From JACVRM01 sp963817375 (GTDB taxonomy: Bacteria; Actinomycetota; Thermoleophilia; Gaiellales; Gaiellaceae), in the NCBI GenBank assembly GCA_963817375.1, contig CAWFOB010000006.1, positions 558,001-622,000 of the forward strand: a stretch of DNA of 64,000 nucleotides, given 5' to 3'. The position numbers and the translations under genes are program-made. The notes beneath the pieces are model-generated. The model searched no databases. It saw nothing but the letters and a program-made list of their open reading frames with translations, and had not been told where the DNA came from. This document shows positions 15,716 to 25,152 of the stretch, in pieces; within the stretch, counting starts at the first letter, position 1, and every line of letters starts with the position of its first letter.

Positions 15716-16948
15716 ATGCGCCGCGTCGCCGTCACCGGGCTGGGAGCCGTCACGCCGCTCGGCAACGACGCGCCGTCCACGTGGCGTGCCGCCGTGGCGG
15801 GCGAGAGCGGCATCGACTTCATCCGCTCGTTCGACGCCTCCGGCTTCCCCGTGCGGGTCGCCGCGGAGGTCAAGGACTTCGAGGTGCCGGACGTCATCTC
15901 GGCGAAGGAGGCGCGCCGGCTCGAGCGCAACGTGCTCTTCGGGCTCGCGGCCGGCAGCGAGGCCCTGGCCGACGCGGGCCTGAACGGGTTCGACCCGTCG
16001 CGGGTCGGGATCGTCTTCGGCTCCGCGATCGGCGGGTTCATCGGAATGATGGAGCAGGCAGACGTCATGCGGGAGCGTGGCCCCGATCGCGTGTCGCCGT
16101 TCTTCCTGCCGAGCGTTCTGGTCGACTCGGGCAGCGGACAGCTGGCCATCTCGTTCGGGATCCGCGGCCCGAACTACGCGGTCGTGTCCGCGTGCGCGAC
16201 CGGCTCGCACGCGATCGGCGAGGGCGCCGAGCTGATCAGACGCGGCGACGCCGACGCGGTGCTCGCCGGCGGCACGGAGGCTGCCATGCACCCGCTGATC
16301 CTCGCCGGCTTCTGCGCGATGCGCGGACTCGCCGCCGAGGAGGAGTACCCGCCGCGCGCGTCACGCCCGTTCGACGCGACCCGGGCCGGGTTCGTGATCG
16401 GCGAGGGCGCGTGCATCCTCGTGCTGGAGGAGCTGGAGGCGGCCCGGGCGCGCGGCGCGACGATCTACGCCGAGGTGCTCGGTTACGGCGCGTCCAACGA
16501 CGCGTACCACATGGCCGCGCCCGATCCCGACTCGGTCGGCGTCGCGGAGATGATGCGGGCGGCGCTACGGCGCGCCGGCGTCGAGCCCGAGCGGGTCGAC
16601 TACATCAACGCCCACGGGACCTCGACGCCGCTCGGCGACGCAGCCGAGACGAAGGCGATCAAGGATGTCTTCGGCGCGCACGCATACGAGCTGGCGGTCT
16701 CGTCGACGAAGTCGGTCACCGGCCACTGCTTCGGAGCGGCCGGGGCGATCGAGGCGATGATGTGCGTGCTCGCGATCCACCACGGCGTCATCCCGCCGAC
16801 GATGAACTACGAGACGCCGGATCCTGAGTGCGACCTCGACTACGTCCCGAACGAGGCGCGCGAGGCGCGCGTCGACGTGGCGCTGTCGAACGCGATGGGC
16901 CTGGGCGGCCACAACGGCTGCGTCCTCCTGGGCCGCGTCGAGACTTAG
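15716..16948 (+). CDS. fabF: Beta-ketoacyl-ACP synthase II (FabF-like)
   Basis: 410 residues, full length for FabF. The thiolase-fold active site is complete: nucleophile in SACATGS (about residue 162), histidines in NAHGTSTPLGD (about 300) and VTGHCFGAAGA (about 338), and the C-terminal GLGGHNG loop. It condenses malonyl-ACP with acyl-ACP in fatty-acid or polyketide synthesis. There are no other fatty-acid genes or an acyl carrier protein next to it, so its pathway is open. Start ATG 15716; the out-of-frame ATG at 15708 is rejected. The stop lies inside a 29-base palindrome shared with the convergent HAD gene. Confidence 0.94.
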   Translation: MRRVAVTGLGAVTPLGNDAPSTWRAAVAGESGIDFIRSFDASGFPVRVAAEVKDFEVPDVISAKEARRLERNVLFGLAAGSEALADAGLNGFDPSRVGIVFGSAIGGFIGMMEQADVMRERGPDRVSPFFLPSVLVDSGSGQLAISFGIRGPNYAVVSACATGSHAIGEGAELIRRGDADAVLAGGTEAAMHPLILAGFCAMRGLAAEEEYPPRASRPFDATRAGFVIGEGACILVLEELEAARARGATIYAEVLGYGASNDAYHMAAPDPDSVGVAEMMRAALRRAGVEPERVDYINAHGTSTPLGDAAETKAIKDVFGAHAYELAVSSTKSVTGHCFGAAGAIEAMMCVLAIHHGVIPPTMNYETPDPECDLDYVPNEAREARVDVALSNAMGLGGHNGCVLLGRVET

Positions 16949-16969
16949 TGGCTGTCAGCCACTAAGTCT
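16941..16969. terminator. 29-base palindrome containing both convergent stop codons
   Basis: AGACTTAGTGGCTG (16941-16954), a central T, then CAGCCACTAAGTCT (16956-16969): perfectly symmetrical. The fabF TAG (16946-16948) is in one arm and the TAG of the HAD gene (16962-16964, reverse) is in the other. It probably works as a hairpin terminator in both directions; there is no T tract. Confidence 0.7.
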
Positions 16970-17628
16970 GGTTGCGGGCGCGTTCGACGGCATCCGGGGT
17001 CAGCTCGGCCAGCGAGTCGAGCACGAGATCTGCCTCCGCCAGCGCCTCCTCGCCCGGCGGGAAGTGCGGGTTCGGGATCGCGATCACCGCCATGCCGGCG
17101 GCGCGCGCGGCGCGGATGCCGTTGTGCGAGTCCTCGACGGCCGCCGCGCTCGCCGGGTCGACGCCCAGGCGCCGCGCGGCCTCCAGGTAGACGTCCGGGG
17201 CCGGCTTGCCGTGCGCCACCTCCTCGGAGGAGACGGTGACTCGGAACCAGCCGCGCGAGCCCCGAGAGCTCGAGCACCCGGTCGATCAGCGGCCGGTTCG
17301 ACGACGACGCCAGCCCGAGCGGCCAGCGCTCGCCGAGCCGCTCCACCGCCTCCACGGCGCCCGGCAGCAGCGGGAGGTCGGCGTCGTACAGGGCGAGCAT
17401 CCGCTCGACCACGAGCCGGTTGATCTCCTCCGGCGACTCCCGCAGCCCGATGCGGTCGTGCATGTAGCGCGACCACTCGGGCGAGCTCATGCCCATCATG
17501 TCCCGCTGCGCCCCGGGGTGCCAGCGGCCGCCGCGCTCGCGCGCCAGCTCCTCGCGGGCCTCGTCCCACAGCTGCTCGCTGTCCAGCAGCAGCCCGTCGA
17601 GGTCGAAGACGACCGCGTCGACGGTCAC
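16962..17628 (-). CDS. HAD-superfamily phosphatase (beta-phosphoglucomutase-like), frameshifted
   Basis: About 221 residues if one extra base near 17240-17250 is ignored. Motif I FDLDGLLLDSE, motif II LASSSNR, motif III GKPAPDVYLEAARRLG and motif IV VEDSHNGIRAA are all present, in the order of the subfamily with an alpha-helical cap after motif I. It would dephosphorylate or isomerise a small phosphorylated metabolite. The frame changes between GLARLVP and VTVSSEEVAHGKPAP. GTG 17628 overlaps the stop of the flavin reductase gene (GTGA). Its stop is in the palindrome shared with fabF. Confidence 0.88.
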
Positions 17629-18101
17629 GCCGGCACGAACGAGCCGCGGACGTAGCTCAGGCCCCGCCCCTCGTCGCCGAGCTCGATCGAGTCGACCGAG
17701 CCGACGAAGAACGTGTGGTCGCCGACGTCGTGCCGGGCGACGGTCGTGCACGCGAGCCATGCGAGCGCGCCCTCGACGAGCGGCTCCGGCAACGACGACT
17801 CGCGCAGCGGCACTGCGGTCCACGCGACGAGCGGCGGGAGCCCGCTGCGCGCGAAGTGCTGCGCCAGCCCGATCTGCTCCGCCGACAGGACGTTGACGGC
17901 GAACCGCCCGGCGTGGCTCAGCGGTGTGTAGATCGACGACTGGAGGCCGATCGAGATGCCGACCAGCGCCGGCTCGAGTGACAGCGAGACGAGCGAGCCG
18001 ACCGTGATGCCGAACCGTTGCTCGTCGACGGCGACGGTGACCAGCGCCACACCCGCCGGGAAGCGGCGCATCGCCGCCCGCAGCTCGTCGCCCCCGGCCA
18101 C
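17625..18101 (-). CDS. Flavin reductase-like (FMN-binding split-barrel) protein
   Basis: 158 residues. MRRFPAGVALVTV, GITVGSLVSLSLEPALVGISI, FAVNVLSAEQ and DHTFFVGSVDSIELG are the sequential strands of the flavin reductase (DIM6/NTAB, HpaC-like) split barrel. It reduces FMN/FAD with NAD(P)H for a partner monooxygenase or uses flavin itself; no monooxygenase is adjacent. Start GTG 18101. Coupled by GTGA to the HAD gene downstream. Confidence 0.9.
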   Translation of the reverse strand: MAGGDELRAAMRRFPAGVALVTVAVDEQRFGITVGSLVSLSLEPALVGISIGLQSSIYTPLSHAGRFAVNVLSAEQIGLAQHFARSGLPPLVAWTAVPLRESSLPEPLVEGALAWLACTTVARHDVGDHTFFVGSVDSIELGDEGRGLSYVRGSFVPA

Positions 18102-18120
18102 GGCGCGATCATACGGTCGG

Positions 18121-18951
18121 TCAGAGCGTGAACGTGCCCTGCGCCAGCTGCGTGTCGGCCGTCACGCCCGACCCCAGCGACCCGTCGCCGCCGTACACGG
18201 GGTACACGACCCACCGGTACTCGCCGGGCGTGAGCGGCCGGCTCGCGGGCGCGCTCACGGCCGACAGGGCGAGCTGAGCGTCGTCCGTCCAGACCTCGCA
18301 GACCAGCGTCGGCGGGTCGCCGTCGTGGAAGAGGCCGACCCGGTAGTGCGTCGCCTGCCCGTCCGCAGTCCAGGTCAGGACCGGCAGATGCGCGGCGACG
18401 GGCGGGGTCACAGGCGTCGAGACCGCATGCCCGACCGTGAGGGCCAGCGGCTTGGCCGGCACGGCGTGCGGGTGCAGCGCCGGACGCCGGCGCGGCGCCG
18501 GCCGTGCGGCCGGGATGTGCCGAACGACGGCCGCCTGCGGGCGTACCGACGGCTCGCGGCGCGGCGGAGGGGACGTGGGGGCGTTCTTCACGGGCGCGGC
18601 GCGAACAGGGACCGCACGTTCCGCCCGCACCACTGTCGGCCGGGCGTCCTCAGCCGGAATGCGCACCGCCTGGTGGGACGTGCCCGGCCGGAGGACGACC
18701 GCCGCACCGGCGATCGCGCCGAGGCCGGCGAGCCCGCCCGCCACGAGGCGCAGCACAGGCCTGCCCGGGCGGCGCGGCTCGGGCAGCGCGTCCGCGACGA
18801 GAGCCGCGCGCAGGCGCCTGACGGGCTCCGACTCGCGGTGCCGCGCGATCGCGGCAAGGACGTCCGGCGCCGGAGGAAGGGCGGCGCGGGCGGCGCGCGC
18901 CAGGTCCTCGTCGATGAGTGCGAGCTCGGGGCTGAGCTCCCGCATATCCAT
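18121..18951 (-). CDS. Membrane-anchored protein with Pro/Ala-rich linker and extracytoplasmic beta domain
   Basis: 276 residues. An N-terminal helical cytoplasmic part of about 60 residues (ELALIDEDLARAARAALPP) is followed by one membrane helix (LRLVAGGLAGLGAIAGAAVVL). Then come about 80 residues rich in Pro, Arg and Ala, and a C-terminal beta domain (LTWTADGQATHYRVGLFHDG to GEYRWVVYPVYG) that looks fibronectin-III- or purple-phosphatase-like. This layout resembles anti-sigma or envelope sensor proteins, but no sigma gene adjoins. It lies 30 bases downstream of the haem peroxidase gene on the same strand and is probably co-transcribed with it. Confidence 0.7.
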   Translation of the reverse strand: MDMRELSPELALIDEDLARAARAALPPAPDVLAAIARHRESEPVRRLRAALVADALPEPRRPGRPVLRLVAGGLAGLGAIAGAAVVLRPGTSHQAVRIPAEDARPTVVRAERAVPVRAAPVKNAPTSPPPRREPSVRPQAAVVRHIPAARPAPRRRPALHPHAVPAKPLALTVGHAVSTPVTPPVAAHLPVLTWTADGQATHYRVGLFHDGDPPTLVCEVWTDDAQLALSAVSAPASRPLTPGEYRWVVYPVYGGDGSLGSGVTADTQLAQGTFTL

Positions 18952-18981
18952 CTCTTCGGCACCGGGCCGCCGGAGGATGAA

Positions 18982-20829
18982 TCAGGGCACGGCGACCTTG
19001 AACACGTTGCCCTGCGCGGGCACGCCCGCATCGAGGCGCAGGAGCTCGGTGAGCGTGTGCTTGTAGGAGATCCCGAACCGCCGCTTGATCTCGTCCAGCG
19101 CCGGGTCGTTGGCGTAGAAGAACCGGTCGCCGTCCCGGAGCGCGGTGAATTGCCGCTTCCACATCGCGAGCTGGAGCTGGCCGAGCTCCGCCCCGGGGAG
19201 GTGCTGCTCGGCGAGCATTCCGACCAGGGCGTCCATGTGGTTGACGTCGCCGTACAGCGCGCGCAGCCGCGCTGCGAGCGTCGTCCGCCGGATGCCGAAG
19301 ACCGCCTCGGCGCCGCTGCCCGGAACGATCGGGTTGCCCTGCGCATCGAGGAGCGAGGTGAAGTCGAGGATGGACGGGTCGTCGATCCGGGCGCCGAGCT
19401 CCGGGCTCGGCGGTTCGCCGGTCACGTCCTCGAACGTCGCCTTCGGCGGCAGCCCGTAGGCGGCGCGCAGCGCGTTGTACGGCGGGATGCCGTGGTCGCG
19501 GGCGCGCTCAAGGTCGGTGGCTCCGAGGTCGTCGACGCGGTTGAAGCACGCCGGGTTGATCGTCGTCGGCGCCTGGCAGACGGTCGGGTCCAGGGCCCCG
19601 GGCTTGGGGACGAGGAACAGGATCGAGCGCAGCGCGTTGTCGATCTGCTCGTCGTTGCGGTACTCGCGCTGCGCGCCCAGCCCGGCGAGCACCGGCTCGA
19701 GCCCGACGCGCTGGAGCAGGTCGGGATTGCCGAACGAGAGCCCGAGCGGGATCGAGAGCGAGACGAGCCCCTCGTGCGATTGCACGGTCACGCCTCCGGC
19801 GGCGAGCGAGGCGAGGGTCGACGGCGTCCAGGTGCCCGCCGGCTGGGTCTCGTCCAGCGATCCGTTGACCATGCTGTGCGCGCGGTAGCCGACGACCGCG
19901 AACTCATTCGACAGCGTGGCGTCGACGCCCGGGCGATAGCCGCGGTAGGGAGCGAGGCGGACGCCGAGCGCCGGCAGGAACCCGGTGTAGGTCACGTACT
20001 GCTCCTCGGCGCCCACGACGCGCCGCGCGATCTGGAAGCGGAGCTCGGCGGGCAGCGATGCCGGCAGTCGCGCCACGAGCCGGTTGTGCTCGCGCGCGAA
20101 CAGCGTCTGCACCGCGGTGAGCGCGATGTTCTCGTTCGCCCGGACGTCGCCCGCCACGACCGCACTGGCGGGCGTGGCCGCGAGCGGCCCCTCGAGCTCC
20201 ATCGGCGGCGCCGTCTCCGCGTCGCCGCGGGCGCCCGCGCGCGGGAGGTAACCGGACGGCGTCAGGAGCAGCCGCGGGCCGGAGCGCAGCCAGGCGAGCC
20301 GCGTCGAGGTGACGCCGTACACGTTGGACGCGTCGATGTAGCTGCTCAGGTTGTTGCGGTGCTCGCGCGGTGACGTGACTCCTGTTCCGGACGCCGGCGG
20401 CGTCCGCCAGAAGTCGATCTGGAGCAGGTCGTTGCGGAAGGCTTCGAGCGGGTCGCGCGGGTCGAAGGCGAGCGGCGCGATCCGTCGCGGGCGCTGGTCC
20501 TCGAGCCCGAAGTCGTGGTCGAGGAATTGGCCCCAGACCCAGCCCCACTCGGTCACGCCGTTCTCGGAGAAGAGGTTCTGGCCGCCGTCGTTGAAGACGC
20601 GGTTAGAGATCCGGCGCGCCGACGGCCCGTCCTCGACCGCCCCGATCCCGTCGGCGTAGCGCGCGGGCGCAACCCGCAAGTACTCGGTGCGTGCCTTGCC
20701 CCAGTCCGGGTGCGCGACGTTGTTGCCCGAGCCGTCGAGCGAGCGCACGGGCATGGAGAACGTGGCCGCCGATGCGGGCGCCGCCACGAGCAGGAGCAGA
20801 CCGGCTACGACGAGCCGGGCGGGGATCAT
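18982..20829 (-). CDS. Secreted animal-type haem peroxidase
   Basis: 615 residues with a signal peptide (RLVVAGLLLLVAAPASA, residues 5-21). Family hallmarks of the peroxidase-cyclooxygenase superfamily are visible: WGQFLDHDFGL (distal His and Asp, about residue 105), SSYIDASNVYG, LFAREHNRLV, and GYRAHSMVNGSL with the proximal His (about 325), then DHGIPPYNALR. Such enzymes oxidise halides or phenols with H2O2 outside the cell. Length matches a bare catalytic domain, without the repeats of peroxidasins. The downstream anchored protein and the exported protein upstream (20855-21742) are probably in the same transcript. Confidence 0.93.
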   Translation of the reverse strand: MIPARLVVAGLLLLVAAPASAATFSMPVRSLDGSGNNVAHPDWGKARTEYLRVAPARYADGIGAVEDGPSARRISNRVFNDGGQNLFSENGVTEWGWVWGQFLDHDFGLEDQRPRRIAPLAFDPRDPLEAFRNDLLQIDFWRTPPASGTGVTSPREHRNNLSSYIDASNVYGVTSTRLAWLRSGPRLLLTPSGYLPRAGARGDAETAPPMELEGPLAATPASAVVAGDVRANENIALTAVQTLFAREHNRLVARLPASLPAELRFQIARRVVGAEEQYVTYTGFLPALGVRLAPYRGYRPGVDATLSNEFAVVGYRAHSMVNGSLDETQPAGTWTPSTLASLAAGGVTVQSHEGLVSLSIPLGLSFGNPDLLQRVGLEPVLAGLGAQREYRNDEQIDNALRSILFLVPKPGALDPTVCQAPTTINPACFNRVDDLGATDLERARDHGIPPYNALRAAYGLPPKATFEDVTGEPPSPELGARIDDPSILDFTSLLDAQGNPIVPGSGAEAVFGIRRTTLAARLRALYGDVNHMDALVGMLAEQHLPGAELGQLQLAMWKRQFTALRDGDRFFYANDPALDEIKRRFGISYKHTLTELLRLDAGVPAQGNVFKVAVP

Positions 20830-20854
20830 CCCCGGATTGTCGCGACTTTGCGCG

Positions 20855-21742
20855 CTACCCGCAGGTCGGGTCGCCGTACGCTCGGAGCTTCGTCTTCTGC
20901 TGCTCGGCGAAGGTCCTGTCGTACGCCCCGGGCGACGCGCCTTCCCAGTACATGTCCGGCTCGACGCCGGGCCCCATGATCGTGATCCGGTAGTGGCTCG
21001 ACATGCCCGACGGGTGCGATCCGTGCGGGTAGAAGCCGTAGCAGAAGGTGCCGTGGCCCTTGTGCGTGACGAAGCTGTTCTCGCGCTTCCAGCCTTTGCC
21101 GTAAGCCGAGTCCCAGGTGTCCACGTATGCGATGCGGCCGAATGTGTCCGTGGGTTGCCCGTCGCGCGTCGTGCCGTAGCCGAAGATCGGCTTGCCCATG
21201 TACGTGAACTGGCCCCAGATCGTGTGGAACTTGCCGTAGGCCCAGCCGACGCCGACCTCGAAGACCGGAAGCGGGCCGGAGAAATGGGAGAGGCGCAGCT
21301 CGTACTGCCTCTGGAACAGGCTTCCGAGCATCCCGAAGTTGGGGAGCGCGCGCTGCCAGTTCTGGGCGACCCAGTACGAGCCGTCGGGGGCCTTGCAGGC
21401 GGCGATCACCCAGTGCAGCGCCGGCCCGTCGTACGTGCCGCAGCTGCCGTGGAACTGGCCGGCCTTGATGTGGAAGCTCCCGTAGCCGCCGGAGTAGTCC
21501 ACCCTGAAGGCGACCTGCTTGCGGGCCGTCGTCGGCGCGATCGAGTTGACGGCGCCCCAGACGAGCGTGCGCTTCAGCTGCCCGTGATCCACGTAGGTCA
21601 GGAGCGCCTGGCCGTCGTTCGAGATGGAGAGCTTGACGTCGTTTGCGTTCCGGTCGATCAGCTGCGAGCCGGAGGCGGCCGCCGGCACGACGCCGACCAC
21701 CATGGCGACGGCGCCGAGCGCCACCCACGCGCGGGACCCCAT
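20855..21742 (-). CDS. Exported protein of unknown function
   Basis: 295 residues. A signal peptide (AWVALGAVAMVVGVVPAAASG) precedes a mature part rich in aromatic residues and Gly (WRKENS-like and FCYGFYPHGSHPSG segments, YVAQNWQR). Two Cys pairs are possible (CGTY and CKAPDG; FCYG and the terminal PTCG). No enzyme family is recognised, though the even spread of Trp/Tyr suggests an all-beta fold. ATG 21742 is preferred; GTG 21751 would add three residues. It ends 26 bases before the haem peroxidase gene, so shared transcription is likely. Confidence 0.75.
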   Translation of the reverse strand: MGSRAWVALGAVAMVVGVVPAAASGSQLIDRNANDVKLSISNDGQALLTYVDHGQLKRTLVWGAVNSIAPTTARKQVAFRVDYSGGYGSFHIKAGQFHGSCGTYDGPALHWVIAACKAPDGSYWVAQNWQRALPNFGMLGSLFQRQYELRLSHFSGPLPVFEVGVGWAYGKFHTIWGQFTYMGKPIFGYGTTRDGQPTDTFGRIAYVDTWDSAYGKGWKRENSFVTHKGHGTFCYGFYPHGSHPSGMSSHYRITIMGPGVEPDMYWEGASPGAYDRTFAEQQKTKLRAYGDPTCG

Positions 21743-21805
21743 GCCGAGCACGGTAGGAAAATCGGCAAGAAACGCAAGACCCTTGAACGAACGTTCAGCG
21801 TCTTC

Positions 21806-22204
21806 TCAGCCGGCGTCGCCCGCGAGTTCCTCGACGAGCAGCGAGCAGGCGAAGGAGCGCCACGCGAGGTCGGCGTCGGCGAGCAGCTCGTCGGCCGTCG
21901 ACTGAAGCATCTCGAGGTCGGGCACCGCGCCGGCCACGGCCGTGAGCCCGGTCGCCAGCGCCTCCCGGCGCTGCGACGAATCCAGATCGTTTGCGATCGA
22001 CTCGACGGCCCGCCCGTCGAGATGCAGGTCGCGCTGCGGGTCGCCGCCGGCCGCGAGCAGCAGGATCGCGCGGCGCCGGGCGCCGTTCAGCTCCGGCTCC
22101 GGGATGGGCACGTCGGCGCCGGCGAGAAACGCGACCGCGATGCGCGCCTGCCCCTCATCGCCGAGGGCGGCTTCGACTTGCTCGAGGACGGCGTGATCTG
22201 TCAC
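21806..22204 (-). CDS. Hypothetical helical protein
   Basis: 132 residues, predicted mostly helical, acidic, with no signal peptide or membrane segment (VLEQVEAALGDEGQARIAVAFLAG; ELNGARRRAILLLAAGGDP). Contains one Cys. No family recognised. The start is GTG 22204. It follows the DUF4383 gene by 18 bases on the same strand and may share its transcript. Confidence 0.6.
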   Translation of the reverse strand: MTDHAVLEQVEAALGDEGQARIAVAFLAGADVPIPEPELNGARRRAILLLAAGGDPQRDLHLDGRAVESIANDLDSSQRREALATGLTAVAGAVPDLEMLQSTADELLADADLAWRSFACSLLVEELAGDAG

Positions 22205-22222
22205 CGCCCCATTCTGCCCGGA

Positions 22223-22654
22223 TCAGGCCGGCGCCGCGTGATCGACCGTGATCGCCTCGCTGCCGAACAGGTACCCGACGCTGACCATGACGACGCCGAG
22301 GCCGAGGTGGAGCCAGTCGTCGGCATTGTTGGCCGGGATCCAGTCGGCGCCGCCGAACAGCCCGAGCACGAACAGCGCGAGGTAGATGACGCCGCCTCCG
22401 AGCATGTAGACGCGCGAGCTGTCGAACGAGCGGGCCGCGAGCAGGCCGGCCACGCCGAAGAGCAGGTGCACGACGTTGTGCAGGATGCTCACCTGGAAGA
22501 GGCCGAAGAGCTTCGAGCCCGAGTCGCTCCCGGCGAAGCTCAGGTCGCTGTAGTGCGTCGTCAGCCCCGGGATGAAGCCGAGAATCCCGACGGCAAGGAA
22601 GACGACGGCAAAAACCAGCGTGAGGGTCTGCAGCGCAGAACGGTCGTTCCTCAT
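22223..22654 (-). CDS. DUF4383 membrane protein
   Basis: 143 residues with four membrane helices: LTLVFAVVFLAVGILGFIPG, then SILHNVVHLLFGVAGLLAA, YMLGGGVIYLALFVLGLFG and WLHLGLGVVMVSVGYLFG. The segment NVVHLLFGVAG and the following GxxG pattern are typical of DUF4383, a family frequent in actinobacteria and without known function. Divergent from sigA with a 95-base gap. Confidence 0.87.
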   Translation of the reverse strand: MRNDRSALQTLTLVFAVVFLAVGILGFIPGLTTHYSDLSFAGSDSGSKLFGLFQVSILHNVVHLLFGVAGLLAARSFDSSRVYMLGGGVIYLALFVLGLFGGADWIPANNADDWLHLGLGVVMVSVGYLFGSEAITVDHAAPA

Positions 22655-22749
22655 GAAGCCTCCACGAATGGTCGTCTGGTCAACATTCGTCCAGTTATAC
22701 GCCTACGGTCCGCGTTAGAACAGCGGTAGGGTCGGGGAAGGAGGGGAAC

Positions 22750-23784
<1,035 letters not shown>

Positions 23785-23794
23785 CGGTTCGAAG

Positions 23795-23885
23795 CGGAGC
23801 GGGAGGGATTCGAACCCCCGGGCCCGCGTGAACGGGCCGGCTGCTTTCAAGGCAGCTGCATTCAGCCAGACTCTGCCACCGCTCC
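23795..23885 (-). tRNA. tRNA-Ser (anticodon UGA)
   Basis: 91 bases. The acceptor stem GGAGCGG/CCGCTCC, T loop TTCGAAT, anticodon TGA at plus positions 23847-23849 between CTGCC-type stem arms, and a long variable arm (GGCCCG-type stem) fit a type II serine tRNA. No encoded CCA. It lies just after sigA on the opposite strand. Confidence 0.95.
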
Positions 23886-24036
23886 GAGCCGGTCGGCAGC
23901 ACGAAGGGTGACAGAAGCCCCCGGATCACCCACAGGACCATCCGAATGGATGGTGCACCGCCCGTGCCGCGCGCGTCATGATGGGGCAGTGGGGCGTCAC
24001 GCATGGCGTCGATGCGGCCGGCGAGATAGGGGGAAG

Positions 24037-25020
24037 TTGAGAACGTTTTTGGGGATTGTGGGGCTGGTCGCACTCGCTGCGCTCGGCTTTGCCGTGGCGG
24101 CCTACGCCGCCGGAGGCATCGGCGGGTACGGCGGTGGGTCCTCGACGACCACGCACTGCAACTACGGGTCGTGCACCACGACCGTCTACTGCACGAACTA
24201 CTGCACGACGACGAAGTCGACGTCGACCTCGACGTCGACCTCGACGTCGACGAATTCGAGCACGACGACGCACTCGACGACGACGAACACGACGCCCTCG
24301 ACCTCCACCGTCACCGTGACGGTGACGCAGCCGGCCACGACAACGGTGACGATCCCGTACAGGACGACGACCGTGACGTCGACGGTCACCTCACCGGTGA
24401 CGACGACCGTCACCGCGCCGGGCTCGACGTCGACCGTGACGTCTCCGGGCTCGACGACCACCGTTACCTCGCCTGGCTCGACCTCGACGGTCACGCAGAC
24501 GGTGACCTCGCCGTCGACGACGACCGTCACGGCGCCGGGCTCGACGACGACCGTCACGCAGACGGTGACCGCGCCCAATTCGACGACGACCGTGACGGTG
24601 CCGGTGACGACGACGACGACCGTCACGCAGACGGTCACGTCGACGTCGACTCAGACACAGACCGTCACGCAGCCGACCACGGTCACCGCGCCCGGGGCCA
24701 CGTCGACGGTGACGCAGACGGTGACGGCGCCGCCCGTGACTCAGACGGTCACGCAGCCCGGCACGCCCGTGACGCAGACGGTCACGCAGGTCGGGGCGCC
24801 GCTACCGCCGGTCACGGTCACCGCGGCCGGGGCGACCACGACCAAGACGGTGACGGTCAAGGGGCCGACGGTCACGAAGACCGTGGGCGTCAAGTCGGCC
24901 AAGAAGGTCGTCAACAAGAAAAAGGTCAAAAAGGTCAAGAAGGCCAAGGCGAAGCCCTGCCGCCACGGCTACAAGCGCTACAACGGGCGCTGCATCCCGG
25001 CCGCGTACGGCAAGGGCTGA
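24037..25020 (+). CDS. Exported Thr/Val/Ser-rich mucin-like protein with basic tail
   Basis: 327 residues from TTG 24037. A hydrophobic signal or anchor (LGIVGLVALAALGFAVAAYA) leads to a Gly-rich segment and a Cys/Thr part with CNYGSCTTTVYCTNYC. About 200 residues of short repeats built on TVT follow (TVTQTVT, APGSTTTVT, SPGSTSTVT). The C-terminus turns into a lysine-rich stretch (KKVVNKKKVKKVKKAKAK) and ends with CRHGYKRYNGRC, a motif that resembles small Cys-rich surface-binding tails. The Thr content suggests O-glycosylation; the basic tail may bind wall polymers or nucleic acid. No catalytic domain. Confidence 0.75.
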   Translation: MRTFLGIVGLVALAALGFAVAAYAAGGIGGYGGGSSTTTHCNYGSCTTTVYCTNYCTTTKSTSTSTSTSTSTNSSTTTHSTTTNTTPSTSTVTVTVTQPATTTVTIPYRTTTVTSTVTSPVTTTVTAPGSTSTVTSPGSTTTVTSPGSTSTVTQTVTSPSTTTVTAPGSTTTVTQTVTAPNSTTTVTVPVTTTTTVTQTVTSTSTQTQTVTQPTTVTAPGATSTVTQTVTAPPVTQTVTQPGTPVTQTVTQVGAPLPPVTVTAAGATTTKTVTVKGPTVTKTVGVKSAKKVVNKKKVKKVKKAKAKPCRHGYKRYNGRCIPAAYGKG

Positions 25021-25036
25021 TCCCCCGTTCGGGGGA
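25021..25036 (+). terminator. Hairpin directly after the Thr-rich protein gene
   Basis: TCCCCC (25021-25026) and GGGGGA (25031-25036) around GTTC make a perfect 6-bp stem starting one base after the stop codon. No T tract follows, so termination is probable but not certain. Confidence 0.5.
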
Positions 25037-25119
25037 GGCCGCGCCCACGGTCCTGGCCGACGGTCCGGGTATGGCGCGGATTCTGCTGCGTCTCCTCGCC
25101 TAGAAGTACACACTTCCCC

Positions 25120-25147
25120 CCGAAGGCGCCCTCCCTAGCGCCTTCGG
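25120..25147. terminator. Hairpin between the convergent Thr-rich protein and serS genes
   Basis: CCGAAGGCGC (25120-25129) and GCGCCTTCGG (25138-25147) form a perfect 10-bp stem with an 8-base loop. On the plus strand a T-containing run with GTTTTT follows at 25161. It starts 5 bases beyond the serS stop on the minus strand. Confidence 0.65.
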
Positions 25148-25152
25148 TGGTT

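Noticed and set aside
17956..20373. 805-codon open frame on the plus strand across the haem peroxidase
   Set aside because: Antisense shadow; the minus strand encodes a full haem peroxidase with all haem ligands.
24198..24638. Open frame on the minus strand rich in Val/Thr opposite the TVT-repeat protein
   Set aside because: It is the mirror of a simple ACG/GTC repeat and has no ribosome site or domain; the plus-strand frame has a signal peptide and a structured tail.
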